Shown here: positions 23,762 through 34,328 of the stretch, one piece after another
How the letters are laid out: every line of letters starts with the position of its first letter
Numbering within the stretch: position 1 is the first letter of the stretch
Source of the DNA: Adiantum capillus-veneris
Taxonomy: Eukaryota > Streptophyta > Polypodiopsida > Polypodiales > Pteridaceae
DNA: 64,000 nt
Direction: 5' to 3'
Assembly: GCA_014529385.2 (NCBI GenBank)
Contig: CM043952.1
Location: forward strand, 67,471,870-67,535,869
The notes under the pieces: generated by a model
Told to the model about the DNA's origin: nothing
Databases searched by the model: none
What the model saw: the letters and a program-made list of their open reading frames with translations, nothing else
Position numbers and translations under genes: made by a program

Positions 23762-24067
23762 ATGTGTATGTTACTGTCCTGCAATCCATCGCCGCTGATG
23801 TCGTATTCCAAATATGGAGAGTCGCAATCCGCCAATGTCTACTTGGAGAGACACTTCATCAATACCGGAGGTCCTTATCAGCTTATGATCCGGCAAAGCA
23901 TCATGAATGAGTCAGTGTTGATCGTAGTCAGGCAACCCAGCCTCAACGAGGTGCCATCTTATAACTTCATCTTCAAGCTGGGTGTCCATCCTGCCGCACT
24001 AGAGTTTGTGCTTGATTCGATCTTATTCCCTGAAGGAAGGGTTGCGGGGACGGAGAAGCAGGTTTAA
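23762..24067 (+). CDS. hypothetical 101-residue ORF, possible captured gene fragment
   Basis: An open frame inside the non-autonomous element, better balanced in composition than its surroundings. It contains SKYGESQSANVYLERHFINT, GPYQLMIRQSIMNESVLIVV and SYNFIFKLGVHPAALEF. No family is recognised. Upstream lie CT-rich and TA-rich tracts and pyrimidine-rich sequence resembling a plant 5' leader, which would fit a captured piece of a host transcript. Transduction is inference; the frame could also be chance. Confidence 0.3.
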   Translation: MCMLLSCNPSPLMSYSKYGESQSANVYLERHFINTGGPYQLMIRQSIMNESVLIVVRQPSLNEVPSYNFIFKLGVHPAALEFVLDSILFPEGRVAGTEKQV

Positions 24068-24089
24068 CGATAGAGGACGCCTACGTACA

Positions 24090-24650
24090 GCAGCGAACAT
24101 TGACGCAACTCTACAACTACCGCTGCAATACTTTCTGCGACACCGCCCACTGTGGAGCACCATCGGGCATTCACGACAATGCTGATGATGATTTTAGCAT
24201 GCAGATTTTAGACTTTTGACTTAGTTTCACACTTCACTTCGTTTTATTTTATACCCAGATATTGTCATTAGCTCCATTGAGATTGTATCATATGTAATTT
24301 TGGCCTTTCAAGGCATTTAATGTAACAATTTATTTCATTTCATTTCTCGCTCTCCCCCTCATCTACTGCATCGACCCCCCCCCCCCCCCCCCCCCCCCCC
24401 CCACGACAGTGCCAGAAGTACACACTGACGAAGCTCTGGAGCGACTGTTGCAATACTTTTCTTAGACGACGCCCAATGCACACCATCCTCAAGCATTGAC
24501 ACCGACACTAATAGCGTTTTTTTTTTCAATCTTTTGTTGTACTTCATTTTATTTTGTACCTAGACATTGTATTGGATCCATATGGATTGTCTCAATTTGG
24601 TCGTACAAGCTTTTTGCAGACGGTTAATACAGTAAGGAAGTCATGGTGTA
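24090..24650. repeat. diverged duplication around a poly-C tract
   Basis: Two ~230 bp blocks share, in order, words such as GCAATACTTT, CACCATC, CATTTTATTT or CGTTTTATTTTAT, TAGACATTG or CAGATATTG, and GATTGTATC or GATTGTCTC. They are separated by a run of about 26 C (24377-24402). Part of the cargo of the Copia-derived element. Confidence 0.5.
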
Positions 24651-25440
24651 CTTTGTAATCATATGTGCTTGCATCTTTGATTGTCAACCCCAGCGTTCTA
24701 TTGTTGCATACTCTAGATGTGGTAGCATAAACAAATTTAAAATAATAATAATCACAATAATAAAAATCATCACCTTACACAGGTTCCATGACTATCATTG
24801 GCCAATTCAAAAATTGACAACCATATTAAAATTAGAGACGATAATCACGATCCCATACCTTGGTTGATGAAGTCGGATACTCCTCGGCTACAAGGTATCC
24901 ACGGGGTTGCGCAATCTGGGACGATTAGCCTCATCGACACAACATGATATTGAATTGTATCAAATCATTATTATAATTTTGGCTAGGCAATGATAATTTT
25001 CTCATTACTGGTTTTTGCATAATGTATTTGTTACTCATTTCTCTGCTTGCCGCATGTAGTAAGAATAAAAATAAAAGTGGATACAATAAAATTTTTACAC
25101 ACCTTGGGTCACATTAAGGCAAAGAATCCTTCCACATTACTGATAGGTCCTTTCCTTTTATCTCGTATAAATAGTCAAATTTTTCTATGTACAATTCGTA
25201 AACCTTAAAGCAAGGACAACCTTAACCAATACCTCGTGCTAATTGCCCAACACCACCCCATTTTAATATTGTTGGATTTTGACCAATGCAGGTAGCAATA
25301 TTACAATTTTGTGTGCTTATTTTTGAGAACTCTCACCTAGCACATGAGCTGAGTATTCTAACAATATAAATTGAACCGTTTGCTTTCTGATTTCAAGTAT
25401 GTATTGAGACACAAATGATGGGATAGCAAATGGTTTTTTT

Positions 25441-25597
25441 CAAGTAGTATGAGAGTTACATTGCTCAACACATGGCTATATATACTACAAGTACCTCACG
25501 CTTGCCACACACAGAGAATTTCAAGTAGTATGAGAGTTACATTGCTCAACACATGGCTATATATACTACAAGAACCTCACGCTTGCCACACACAGAG
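25441..25597. repeat. tandem duplication, 81 bp unit
   Basis: The unit starting CAAGTAGTATGAGAGTTAC at 25441 repeats at 25522 with almost no differences, ending in CACACACAGAGA in both copies. Confidence 0.9.
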
Positions 25598-25928
25598 ATA
25601 CGTACACATTTTGATGCAAAATATCCTTCAGGTATGTACATCACATACGTCATTCCTCTTTTCATATTTCATTCCTCTCCATTGTGTTCTACGTTGAATA
25701 CTCAAACACTACTAAGGACATGGCTTCTCATTGTATTGGAAAGAATTTTTATTGAGATGATTTGTCAATAAGCTATGCAACTACTCATGTGAGCTAAGAT
25801 GCTCTGGGATAGTAAACAATAGTTTGTAAGTATCCACTACTCCAACATGCTCCAAATTGGTCTTACACCTGTGAAAATTGTTATATTTTTATGTCTAGCT
25901 TAGTCCATTGGTCACGCACACACAGATT

Positions 25929-26120
25929 CGCCAATTTAGGCAGTGTGTAAATACTCATCTTGGTGCAGATCCGCCGATTTAGGCAGCACATGGATACATT
26001 GCAAATTCCTACTTTTAAAACAATATCAAATGCACATTCGCCGATTTAGGCAGCATTAGTGCAAATTCACCGATTTAGGCAGCACGCCTTATTGGTGTAG
26101 ACTCGCCGGTTGAGGCAACA
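25929..26120 (+). repeat. five spaced copies of CGCCGATTTAGGCAGCA
   Basis: Cores start at 25929, 25972, 26039, 26068 and 26104, with variable spacing of 29 to 67 bp. Most are preceded by GTGCA-AT-like or GATTC-like sequence. The core is also present once in the unrelated Athila-like element at 35071. Confidence 0.85.
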
Positions 26121-26551
26121 CCGCTCACAAAATCATGTTGCAGTGGTTGGCCACCATTGTAACTGGTATGATTTTGTTACCCGGGTACATAATGAGAGTG
26201 ATTTGGATTTGAACTTATGTTGTGGAATTAGAATTGGATGGGGAATCGGTATCTGATGATTATTTTATCACGGCAGTGTTTATGTGATGAGACTTGACAT
26301 GATGAGATTGATGATGAGTGTGACCAAAGATATCCTGATTCATCAGGATATGACATATACTGCTTATTCTAGTGGTATGGGACACTAAAATAGGTAGTAT
26401 GTGGATGCCGACAGGCATAAGAAATATTGTCTAATTTTATGGATTTCTCTTTTACTATTTGCTACAGATTTCTAATCATTGTTTTTGACAAGTACTGTTT
26501 GCAGATTTTTATCTTCGCAACTGAGGACAGTTGCTTTCCAACGGAGAGGTA

Positions 26552-27042
26552 TGTTATGGAATTGATATCTTATTATTTATTGCAGCTGTGACAGGTGGAA
26601 AAGGCTTGATCGAGCTAGGCTATTGCAAAAGGATATCATATTTTATATACATTTTATTATTCAAGTGCTCTTTATGAGCTTGGCCATTTATGACCGACCG
26701 ACCAGTTTGTAACCAATTTGACCATTCAAGAAATCTATAAAACAAATACGTGCAAGAGGGAAATGGTCACTCTTGCATGGGGGGAGATTGCACCCAGTGT
26801 CTTTGTATTCTGCTCTCCTCTCCTCTCTTCTCTCTCGCCCTGCTGGCGTAGCACTCCACTCTAGGAGGCACGCCTACATGTGCTCTTTTTGCTTTGTCTT
26901 GCTCTCAGTCTCTCTTTGTTGGCATATGTCGCGGTTTATGTGCTATGGGAATTGCCAGGTATGCAGATCAATTGTCGGTTTATGCTAGATATTGTGTTAT
27001 CTTGGGTATTTTGCAGGGCAGCCGCGTTTTCCGTCTGTAGCA
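26552..27042 (+). repeat. 3' LTR of the Copia-derived element
   Basis: 491 bp, TGTTATGG to TGTAGCA, followed by the target duplication ATATT. Carries its own TATAAAA at 26736. Confidence 0.9.
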
Positions 27043-27047
27043 ATATT

Positions 27048-27649
27048 GTATAACAATGAAAGATCCAAAGTGAAATCCCAACATTTGTTCAAAGTGTGAT
27101 ACATCTGGCAGTTCCTTTATTGGACTACATGTGTGTCAGATCACCCCCCGATAGTGACATTTGCACATAACTCAGAAGGGAAGACTAAGCAAGTACTAAA
27201 TTATATAGGACTAGAGGGTCAGATAGAGAAGTCCACCCCGACATCTAAAAAGCATGGTCTTATAACTGCTCAATCACGCTCGTATGAGTGCCCCACCAAG
27301 AAGCAAATGTTCTAAGGAATTATGGGACCAACTGGCGGCAAGAAGATTGATCCGATAGGAGGGTCTTCAATAGACCTGGCTATAGTACCCTTGACAAGAA
27401 TTACCCCACAAATGGCCATTGGTATATGTCAATAACTAGACACGTCTAGCCAGATGAAGGATACACAAAGATTTGAAGCAACAACAACCACCATATGCAA
27501 ACCACAAGCCATCACAATCAATACAATCGTAGTTCAATGACTACCTAATAGGCTACAGACATTGCAGAAGCAAATGATTGGTGGATGATCGACTCATTGT
27601 CACTACACAACAACTACCTTTATCGTACATGTACTTGTGATGAGGTATG
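27048..27649 (+). pseudogene. family X protein gene, plus copy, segment 2
   Basis: The 602 bp between the two inserted LTR elements. Plus-strand coding relic with YIWQFLYWTTCVSD near 27090, an open piece 27133-27315 (containing KHGLITAQSRSYECPTKKQ), then GPTGGKKIDPIGG and TTTTICKPQAITINTIVVQ. It ends in the codons for VLVMRY, split by the Athila-like insertion. Every block aligns in order with the minus copy (YVWQYFYWITCV, GPASKKTARTSG, TSEQDVTITRRGITITTT, VLVVKY). In-frame stops are present. Confidence 0.55.
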
Positions 27650-28238
27650 TGTTAACCCTCACAGCTCACAGACACCCCATCACCTACGACGGACGTGTAT
27701 TATGTATTTGGTAGAGTCAGGTACCGGGCTTGTCGGACCAATAGGAAAAGGGTAAGAGTGATCGCCAATGAGAGGCGCACTCTAACTGGGACATTCAAGG
27801 GATTAGTTGGCTAAGCATGGGCGCCCAAGTGTGAATGGGGTGAGCTCATCTAAAAGCCAACTAAACCTAAAATTCACTCATTCTCTCATTTGTGCAATAG
27901 AAGAGTGCTCTTGCTCCATCTCCATCTCCATCTTCTTCTTCTTCACCTCCTTGTGTGTGTGTGTGTATGTGAGAGAGAGAGAGAGAGGGAGCGTGTGTGT
28001 GCGATCGAGCATTACGAAGGCACGACGGCGGCGAAGCGGTTGAGTGTGGCACGACTGCAGCTTCTTCTTCATCGCGGCGAGGAATCCACCACGAAGGCGA
28101 GCGTAGAGCGGTGAGTGACAAACCCTTTGCTCTCTTGAGCTTGCTAGTTTAGGCTTGTTGCGTGCTTGGAGCCATTTGTGGCTCGCACACGGTGTATCGG
28201 CAAGTCCTTTGCTTCGACAGTGCGGCAAGGAGCGCACA
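27650..28238 (+). repeat. 5' LTR of the Athila-like element
   Basis: Starts TGTTAACCCTCAC and ends GAGCGCACA. The TATA position reads ATCTAAAAG where the 3' LTR has ATATAAAAG. Contains a short GT/GA microsatellite near 27952-27990 that differs in length between the two LTRs. Confidence 0.9.
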
Positions 28239-28260
28239 TTTTTGGCGCCGCTGCCGGGGA
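28239..28260 (+). other. primer-binding site, tRNA-Asp type
   Basis: TGGCGCCGCTGCCGGGGA begins 4 bp after the LTR. It differs by one base from the widespread Athila/Tat site TGGCGCCGTTGCCGGGGA. Confidence 0.9.
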
Positions 28261-29149
28261 TATGCCCTACACTAAGCTCGGTTAAGCACTTTACGCTTTC
28301 TTGTGGTGCAATTTCTATCATAGGAAAGGCAGGGAATGAGTGTGTGTAGTTGTGCGGAGATTTCTGTTTTTTGCGTTTTCTGCGTTTTCTCGTTTGCACT
28401 GCACAGTTAGTATTTCTTGCGTTTCTATGTTTTCTGCATTTTCTTGTTTGCACTGCACAGTTCTGTCAAGTTTCAATTTTCTGCAGTTTCTGTGTTTTCT
28501 GGTTTGTGCACAGTTAGACGCACAGTTAGTTAATTAAGTAGGCTAGTAATTAGGTGAGATAGAAAGTAGGTAGGTGAGGTCAACGCGCACCAAAACGCGT
28601 GCCAAAAAAAAAAAAAAATTGAAAAATAAAATTTGAAAAATAAAAACGTGAGTGAGGGGGAGGTTAAATTTTCGAAAATAAAAAACGTGAGTTTTAAAAC
28701 GGACGGGTTGGTTTGTATAAAAGTTAGATCGGGATCATTTCCCAAGCCCAGGCCCAGGCCCAGTCCTCAGTCCTTAGTCTTATGATATATACTAGACTCA
28801 CTCTTATATATATACCCTACTCCCTCAAGAGGGAATGAGAGCATGTTGGACAAGTCCTCCACTCTCCTCCCTTCTCTTCCCACTTGCACCCTTAGACTTG
28901 CTATTTGGAGCCTAGTTCCCCGGCTAGGAAAAGACTGTTTCGGGATTTTCTGGAGCAAAATAGAACCAAACGGTGGGCTGTAAAGCACAACGCGTCCCTC
29001 CTAGCGATACGCTCGTTTCGAGCTATCACACGGCCCATTCCACGACACGCTCTAAAAAATCTAGCAAAAAAACAAACAAAAAACACGCAAAAAACTAGTC
29101 ACAAGGCCTCCTTGAGCAGCTTTTTAACACCTGAGGGTATCAAAAGCAC
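28261..29149 (+). other. leader region with ~62 bp repeats
   Basis: Untranslated leader between primer site and first long ORF. A T-rich unit with TTTGCACTGCACAGTT occurs near 28390 and 28452, with a third weaker copy near 28500 (GTTTGTGCACAGTTAG). A short A run lies near 28605. An open frame 28905-29177 is basic (KNLAKKQTKNTQK) but not recognised. Confidence 0.6.
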
Positions 29150-30112
29150 ATGCACTTATGCTCTGGGCGGGTGCTAGAACACGAGCATATTGAGGGTGCC
29201 TCTGTTCATACGGACACCCATTACCCATCCACGATAGGCTCTAGACCCTCAGCGGGGACACAAGGTAGCACCACCCAAGACCCTAAAATAGCCGCTAGTG
29301 ATTCCTCCTCCGACTCAGAAATCATGGAAGCATACCCTACCCAAAACACTGAGAGAGAAGGCTATGCACCTCCCGAAGCTCCACAGCCTAGTACTAGTAT
29401 GTTTAGCTGTTTCATGGAAACATTAGGTAGAGCTACTCGCTCGGAACCTGATGCAAATGAAGCACACGAAGGGGGTGGGGAAGTGGACTCTCCTTTCACA
29501 TCGCACGTGGACCCCACACCCCCAAAGAGTGTCCATGTGGATATCCTGCCAACTTCTTACCAAGAAGGCCCTGTTGAGCTGCCTCCTTCAGAAGTTCCCT
29601 CTAGAGTACCGTTGGTGACAAGTAAAACCACGGGGAGCAACATTGCTTCTACCTCACAAGAAACCATTAACACGTCGACTCTAGAAGGATTGTTCATTAA
29701 TGATCATTGGACATACGACCTCCACACTGAGGTGTTGACGGATCTACACTCTGGCCACGCCTACCATGTAGGATGGATAGAGATTGTACAATCCACCTCT
29801 AGTGCCACGAGCATCGAAGATCAACAGAAAATGATCTGTAATGTTATCCATGGCATTATTCAATCAGAAAGGCAAAACCGAGGGGTAAATATACTCTCAA
29901 CTGGCCCCATGAGATTTTTGGATACGAGCAAGGCTCAACAGCCTACTCTATCACAAATGGAGACTCCTCTAATGAGTCCCATGGACCCATCTTACGTCAT
30001 TTCACCTGGGGTCTCTATGCAATCTGAGCCTCCGAGCGACAACTTTAGCTTCCCTAACTTGGCTCAACCCTCTATTAAGGAAAACACAGTGCTCACTCCA
30101 GGGATAGCCTGA
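29150..30112 (+). CDS. N-terminal ORF of the Athila-like element (acidic, Ser/Thr/Pro-rich)
   Basis: 320-codon open frame, disordered-looking and acidic, rich in Ser, Thr, Pro and Glu, with a short structured stretch NDHWTYDLHTEVLTDLHSG around residues 186-204. It stops at TGA 30110-30112; the gag frame follows in a different phase from 30127, so ancestrally the two may have been one reading frame joined across a small indel. No known domain is recognised. N-terminal extensions of this sort occur in Athila/Tat gag regions, but assignment rests on position only. Confidence 0.5.
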   Translation: MHLCSGRVLEHEHIEGASVHTDTHYPSTIGSRPSAGTQGSTTQDPKIAASDSSSDSEIMEAYPTQNTEREGYAPPEAPQPSTSMFSCFMETLGRATRSEPDANEAHEGGGEVDSPFTSHVDPTPPKSVHVDILPTSYQEGPVELPPSEVPSRVPLVTSKTTGSNIASTSQETINTSTLEGLFINDHWTYDLHTEVLTDLHSGHAYHVGWIEIVQSTSSATSIEDQQKMICNVIHGIIQSERQNRGVNILSTGPMRFLDTSKAQQPTLSQMETPLMSPMDPSYVISPGVSMQSEPPSDNFSFPNLAQPSIKENTVLTPGIA

Positions 30113-30126
30113 CAGAGAATGTACCG

Positions 30127-31647
30127 ATGACATCTACGGTTAGCGCAGTGCCACTACCTAGTGTCGTAGTACCTAATATGGGGCCTCGACCGTATGTGCC
30201 TCTAGCCCCTTATGCACACATGGCCCCCACACCTCCAATTGTACCACTTGCTTATGCTCCTCGAGTGCCGCTCCCTAGCCCTTATCCGAGTGGACCTATG
30301 CCCGGTTATGTTCCATATCCTGCATCATCCACACATATGCCAAGACCGGTACCCGTCCCTCTCCCACATATGATTCCAAGAGTACCTCCACCGGCCCTGC
30401 CTCCTCACATAGGTGACTTGGCAGCGTTTGCTCAAACCATAGGTCGATCTATCGCGGAAAATATGCGTCATGCATCTGATAGAGAGCCTAGAAGTAAGGC
30501 AGTACAAATTGCCAAACTCACGCAAAAATTCAATGGGGACGAAGATGCTAGAAAACACATTGAAGTGTTTGAACAAGTATGTGATTCCTTAGGGGAACGC
30601 AACGAACTACATAAGTGCAATGCCTTAAGCTTGACATTAAGTGGGAAGGCTGGAGATTGGTATAGAACCCTAAGGGTGGACGAGAAAACAATCTACCCTA
30701 CCCTTCGAAGGTTGTTTCTAAAGGAGTACATACGAGAAGGTGTGCTTTGGGGTGTAGCATCTCAGCTACAGAAGGCCGAACGTAAGGAAGGAGAGTCAGT
30801 AAGGGACTTCATTAGTCGTCTAAAGCACTTAAACTCTCGCTGCCCTGTAAATGAGCGCTTCAACAATAACCAACTGCTTGATCGATTCATTCGAGGGTTG
30901 AGGAATGAAGGAATCTATAATGGACTAGTGATTAGAGGTATCACAACCTAGGAAGATGTCACTGCCAATGCAATCCAATTAGAGGACAACTTGATGATAG
31001 CAGGCATGAGGGTGTCTACTGACACGAGATCCACTAGCTCACAAGCCATTGAGTATGAACCCATGACTGCAAAGCCCATTGCCAATGAGCCAAAGGTATT
31101 TGAGACATTCTTGACAGACCTCACCAAGGCAATCCAAGAGTCTCTTAAGGATAATCGACCCCCTCAAAATAGTCACATGTATCCAAGAAGGGAGCAACAA
31201 TGGTGTTCCATTTGCTTAGGTCCACATAGCACTAGTGAGTGCCCTACGTTTAGAGTAAAATTTAATGGAACTTGCAACGCATGTGGTAGGTATGGTCACC
31301 AAGCTAAGGATTGTTTAATGATCAAACGTATGATGGCAAATAGACCACCTGTAGCCTGGACGGATGCACCTCGAGCTCCTGTATTGATGCCTGCTCCACC
31401 TGTTGAGCAACTACCGCAACACATGGTCCCTAGATCTCAAAATGTTGTACAAGCTACACCGCTACCACCTCCTGTGCTAGGACCGCAGCCCCCGCATCCA
31501 AGAGTCGCCCCTATGAACCAAGTGGGTTGCGAGCCATCTAATGCTTATGCAGATGGCTGTGAGGAGGAAATAGACACTAGTATTGCCTACGGACTTGATA
31601 CATTGGAAGAGTGTCCTATATACTACATGGAAGATTGTTGGGGGTAA
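30127..31647 (+). pseudogene. gag of the Athila-like element, with an in-frame stop
   Basis: One continuous frame interrupted by TAG at 30949-30951. Order: a Pro/Met/Tyr-rich amino part (residues 1-100), then a retrotransposon gag domain (about residues 120-275) with HIEVFEQVCDSLGE, GKAGDWYRTL, LFLKEYIREG, ESVRDFISRLKHLN and LLDRFIRGLRNE. After the stop come an acidic linker and two zinc knuckles: CSICLGPHSTSEC, one residue short between the second Cys and His, and a canonical CNACGRYGHQAKDC. Gag would form the particle and bind element RNA. The piece ends at TAA 31645-31647, and a further stretch in the same frame follows. Confidence 0.75.
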
Positions 31648-32400
31648 GTCAAGCCGGTTTATCAAGCTGCTGCTCTCGCATCCAGAGGTCAAAATATCAA
31701 CACCCAGGCTAGGAGGCCACCTCTTCAATGCTACGAGTGTGGTGGACCACATCGGGCAGCGGAGTGCCCTATTAGGCTGCAAAAGAATGCTGCACAGATG
31801 CATATGAATCAAGGGAGCACGTCTGCAATGCCAATACTCACATGTAATCGTTGTGGCATACATCACTTGATTGCCCAATGCCCCTATAACCCAAATGCGT
31901 GTAAAATCACACCCCTAAATTTGGTCGAAATTGCTAGTGTGACATCGCCAATACCACCCGTCGCACCCGCTTATGCGATTACACGGTCCATGCTTCAAGG
32001 GCCAGGCCATATCCTAGAAGAGAGAGATACCGCGTCAGTTATCCAAGCAAAGAAAAAGAAGACACGAAGGAAGAGGTCGCAGAATACAGGAAATTCAAAG
32101 CCAAGTTCCAAAATAAACATAGGAACAGGAGATGACCCCGTGTATATGAATGACCTCGAGGATGATTCAGATTCAGTCGAGACAATGGAGACTAGAACCA
32201 ATAGCACAAAGGGAAAGACCGACAAAGAAAACTGTAACATGGAACCAAATGAAAACCGAATAAGAGAAAACCATAAAGAGCCTCTGAAAACACCACAAGT
32301 GTTTCCAAATCCAATCCAAGACCCCCAAGATAAACCGCAGGGGCAAAAAGGGAAGAATCGTAAAAAGAAGATTGGGACGTACCCAAACCCAGTAGACTAG
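31648..32400 (+). pseudogene. gag continuation with two more zinc knuckles
   Basis: Same frame as the gag above, after the stop at 31645. Contains CYECGGPHRAAEC (31729-31767) and CNRCGIHHLIAQC (31843-31881), both CX2CX3HX4C with a shortened loop. From 31900 it becomes a Lys/Asn/Glu/Asp-rich tail with KKKKTRRKRSQ and a final basic GQKGKNRKKK, ending at TAG 32398-32400. The protease frame follows after 119 bp in another phase. The basic tail may be a nucleic-acid-binding linker. Confidence 0.6.
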
Positions 32401-32519
32401 ATTGAGCAGGTGAAACATCTAAGAGGTTTAGTGGAGGAGACTCAAAGGAAACTAGAACCAGAACCCATGCATGTCAAAATTCATGACACAGTGTTCCCAC
32501 GCAAGTTCATCCACCCCAC

Positions 32520-34328
32520 ATGAACCATAGACCGTTAGCCATATCTAGTATCATCCAAGAAGGGAGTGAGGATGGGACATCAGAAAGTGAGCATACACCT
32601 TTCTTATTGGAAAGGATGTTTAATGAAGGAATACCTGATCCCATTGAGGAATATGAGATTCCATCCTCACCAGTTCCTAGTCAAGGACCTACACCCTGCA
32701 AAATGCCAATGAATGTTGCCAAACTAGTGGACTTCATGTCTTCTGAGGTCCGAACCACGATCATAGCAAAGCTGTATGGAGATCCTGAGTTATTCCTTGC
32801 ACTTCGAGCATTCCTTAACGGAGAGCTACGAACGGGATTACCGCAGTTTGCGCAACCAAATAGGCCTGACTCGATTATGATTGATGAGGAAAATCATGTG
32901 CAATCACTTGACTTAGATGGACACGAGTCTGTGATCGAGGTACCCATTAACGAATTAGGGCAGTATTTTGAAGGCGACGAGTCTAATGCGACCCTACCCA
33001 TCACTACCAAGGGATTAACTATAAAGGGAATTCTTGATGGTGGTGCAGGAGTTAGCATCGTTACAAAAGATTGTTGGGAATCCATGGGAAAACCCCGCCT
33101 CAGTGTTACTAACATTGTGGTAAAGATGGCAAATGGTACCATAGCCAAACCTATGGGGATGCTCAAGGATCTTAAGATCAAAGTTCTAGGACACAAGGTA
33201 CGACATACGTTCATTGTAATGGATTTCTCTAAACACCTTATGTCATATGAAATGATTTTAGGACGACCATTCATGAGGGAAGCACAAATGGTTCATGATT
33301 GGTCTAAAAATCATGTCTATTTGCAATTCCAAGACTCTGTCCTTAGAGTGGATTTGGTGACTGGTAAGGTACACCCCTTAGGGAGTAAAACCATTATTGA
33401 TCATCGCTCTGACACCACAGTTCACTCGGCCCCACTACAATATTGTTACACTTGTAAGAAGGATACAGACATTGGCCAAGATTCTCCTTATATGGATATC
33501 CTACCTGGGATGACTGAGTCGGACAATGTGGATTGGGTCCACCTAGCAGCAACCATAGACACTTGGGGAAATAGGGGGACGACCTGGGTAACACCTGAGG
33601 GGGATGAAATGCCTGTACCCTTAAATATGCTACAAGCAATGCATATCGCTTCCGACAAGACTCATCCTAATGTAACGAAGAAAACATACAAGTGGGTCCC
33701 TAAAGCTTCTTTAGTGACCATAGCTAGTGCTAAAAAACAGAAGCCTTGTAAGAAACGTACCACTCGCTCCAAGAAAAGTAAGAAAATGTTGCGATGGATC
33801 CCTAAACGACTATTGGAAGCCCAAGGCTACTATCAAGGAAATGATCAAATCTGGGTGCCAAAACGTAGATTGTGCTCTTACCTATCACCTGACCCAAGTG
33901 AGCCCAATCCCGTAGCTCCAAAACGAATCAATGATCGTGGAAAGGGAAAGATCACAGAATGCTACACACCCGCTCCCGAGCTAGTTTGGGTACCAAAGAA
34001 AGAACGATTTGTTCCACCTAGCTCAGGAAGGGGGGAGTCCCATGAAGCTTCTAGCTCCTCATGTAATACATCCATAGAGGTAAAAGCTTCTACACAGCCT
34101 CCATCTATAGTAGTGGACCTCCATGAAGCTACCAAAGAATCCACACCTCCCAGTGTTCAAGAATCACCTGATGAACCACTTCAAGTTCGATCCTGGGAGA
34201 GTACCTTAGCACCCTTGCAACTTGACGAGGCACCTAGGGTAATAGAAAACTACTGGCAAAAATCCTCACCTATTACCAACTGGAACAATTGGTTTCAAAG
34301 GGTGACAAGCTCATTTCAAACGGTATGA
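32520..34328 (+). CDS. retropepsin-like protein with W(V/I)PK repeats
   Basis: 602-codon open frame. Residues about 155-275 form a retroviral-type aspartic protease fold: GILDGGAGVSIV around residue 170 (active-site Asp in the DGGAG form common in plant Ty3/gypsy relatives, in place of DSGA), hydrophobic strands, and MILGRPFM at about residue 248-255. After it comes a long basic tail where WVPK or WIPK occurs four times (codons near 33696, 33792, 33849 and 33985), each preceded by a Tyr, Arg, Ile or Val and followed by basic residues, then a Ser/Pro/Glu-rich end. No reverse transcriptase follows; the frame ends at TGA 34326-34328. Unlike gag, this ORF is unbroken. Cleavage of gag is the expected role; the repeat tail has no function I can name. 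Confidence 0.65.
   Translation: MNHRPLAISSIIQEGSEDGTSESEHTPFLLERMFNEGIPDPIEEYEIPSSPVPSQGPTPCKMPMNVAKLVDFMSSEVRTTIIAKLYGDPELFLALRAFLNGELRTGLPQFAQPNRPDSIMIDEENHVQSLDLDGHESVIEVPINELGQYFEGDESNATLPITTKGLTIKGILDGGAGVSIVTKDCWESMGKPRLSVTNIVVKMANGTIAKPMGMLKDLKIKVLGHKVRHTFIVMDFSKHLMSYEMILGRPFMREAQMVHDWSKNHVYLQFQDSVLRVDLVTGKVHPLGSKTIIDHRSDTTVHSAPLQYCYTCKKDTDIGQDSPYMDILPGMTESDNVDWVHLAATIDTWGNRGTTWVTPEGDEMPVPLNMLQAMHIASDKTHPNVTKKTYKWVPKASLVTIASAKKQKPCKKRTTRSKKSKKMLRWIPKRLLEAQGYYQGNDQIWVPKRRLCSYLSPDPSEPNPVAPKRINDRGKGKITECYTPAPELVWVPKKERFVPPSSGRGESHEASSSSCNTSIEVKASTQPPSIVVDLHEATKESTPPSVQESPDEPLQVRSWESTLAPLQLDEAPRVIENYWQKSSPITNWNNWFQRVTSSFQTV

Noticed and set aside
25929-26120. CRISPR-like array (repeated 17 bp core with spacers)
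   Set aside because: Spacing is irregular (29-67 bp), repeats are degenerate, and this is plant retroelement DNA.
27867-28453. Open frames up to 191 codons on the minus strand, with similar ones at 36181-36536
   Set aside because: They lie in the two LTR copies and appear in both; they contain a His-Thr microsatellite run and no domain. They reflect LTR sequence rather than a gene.
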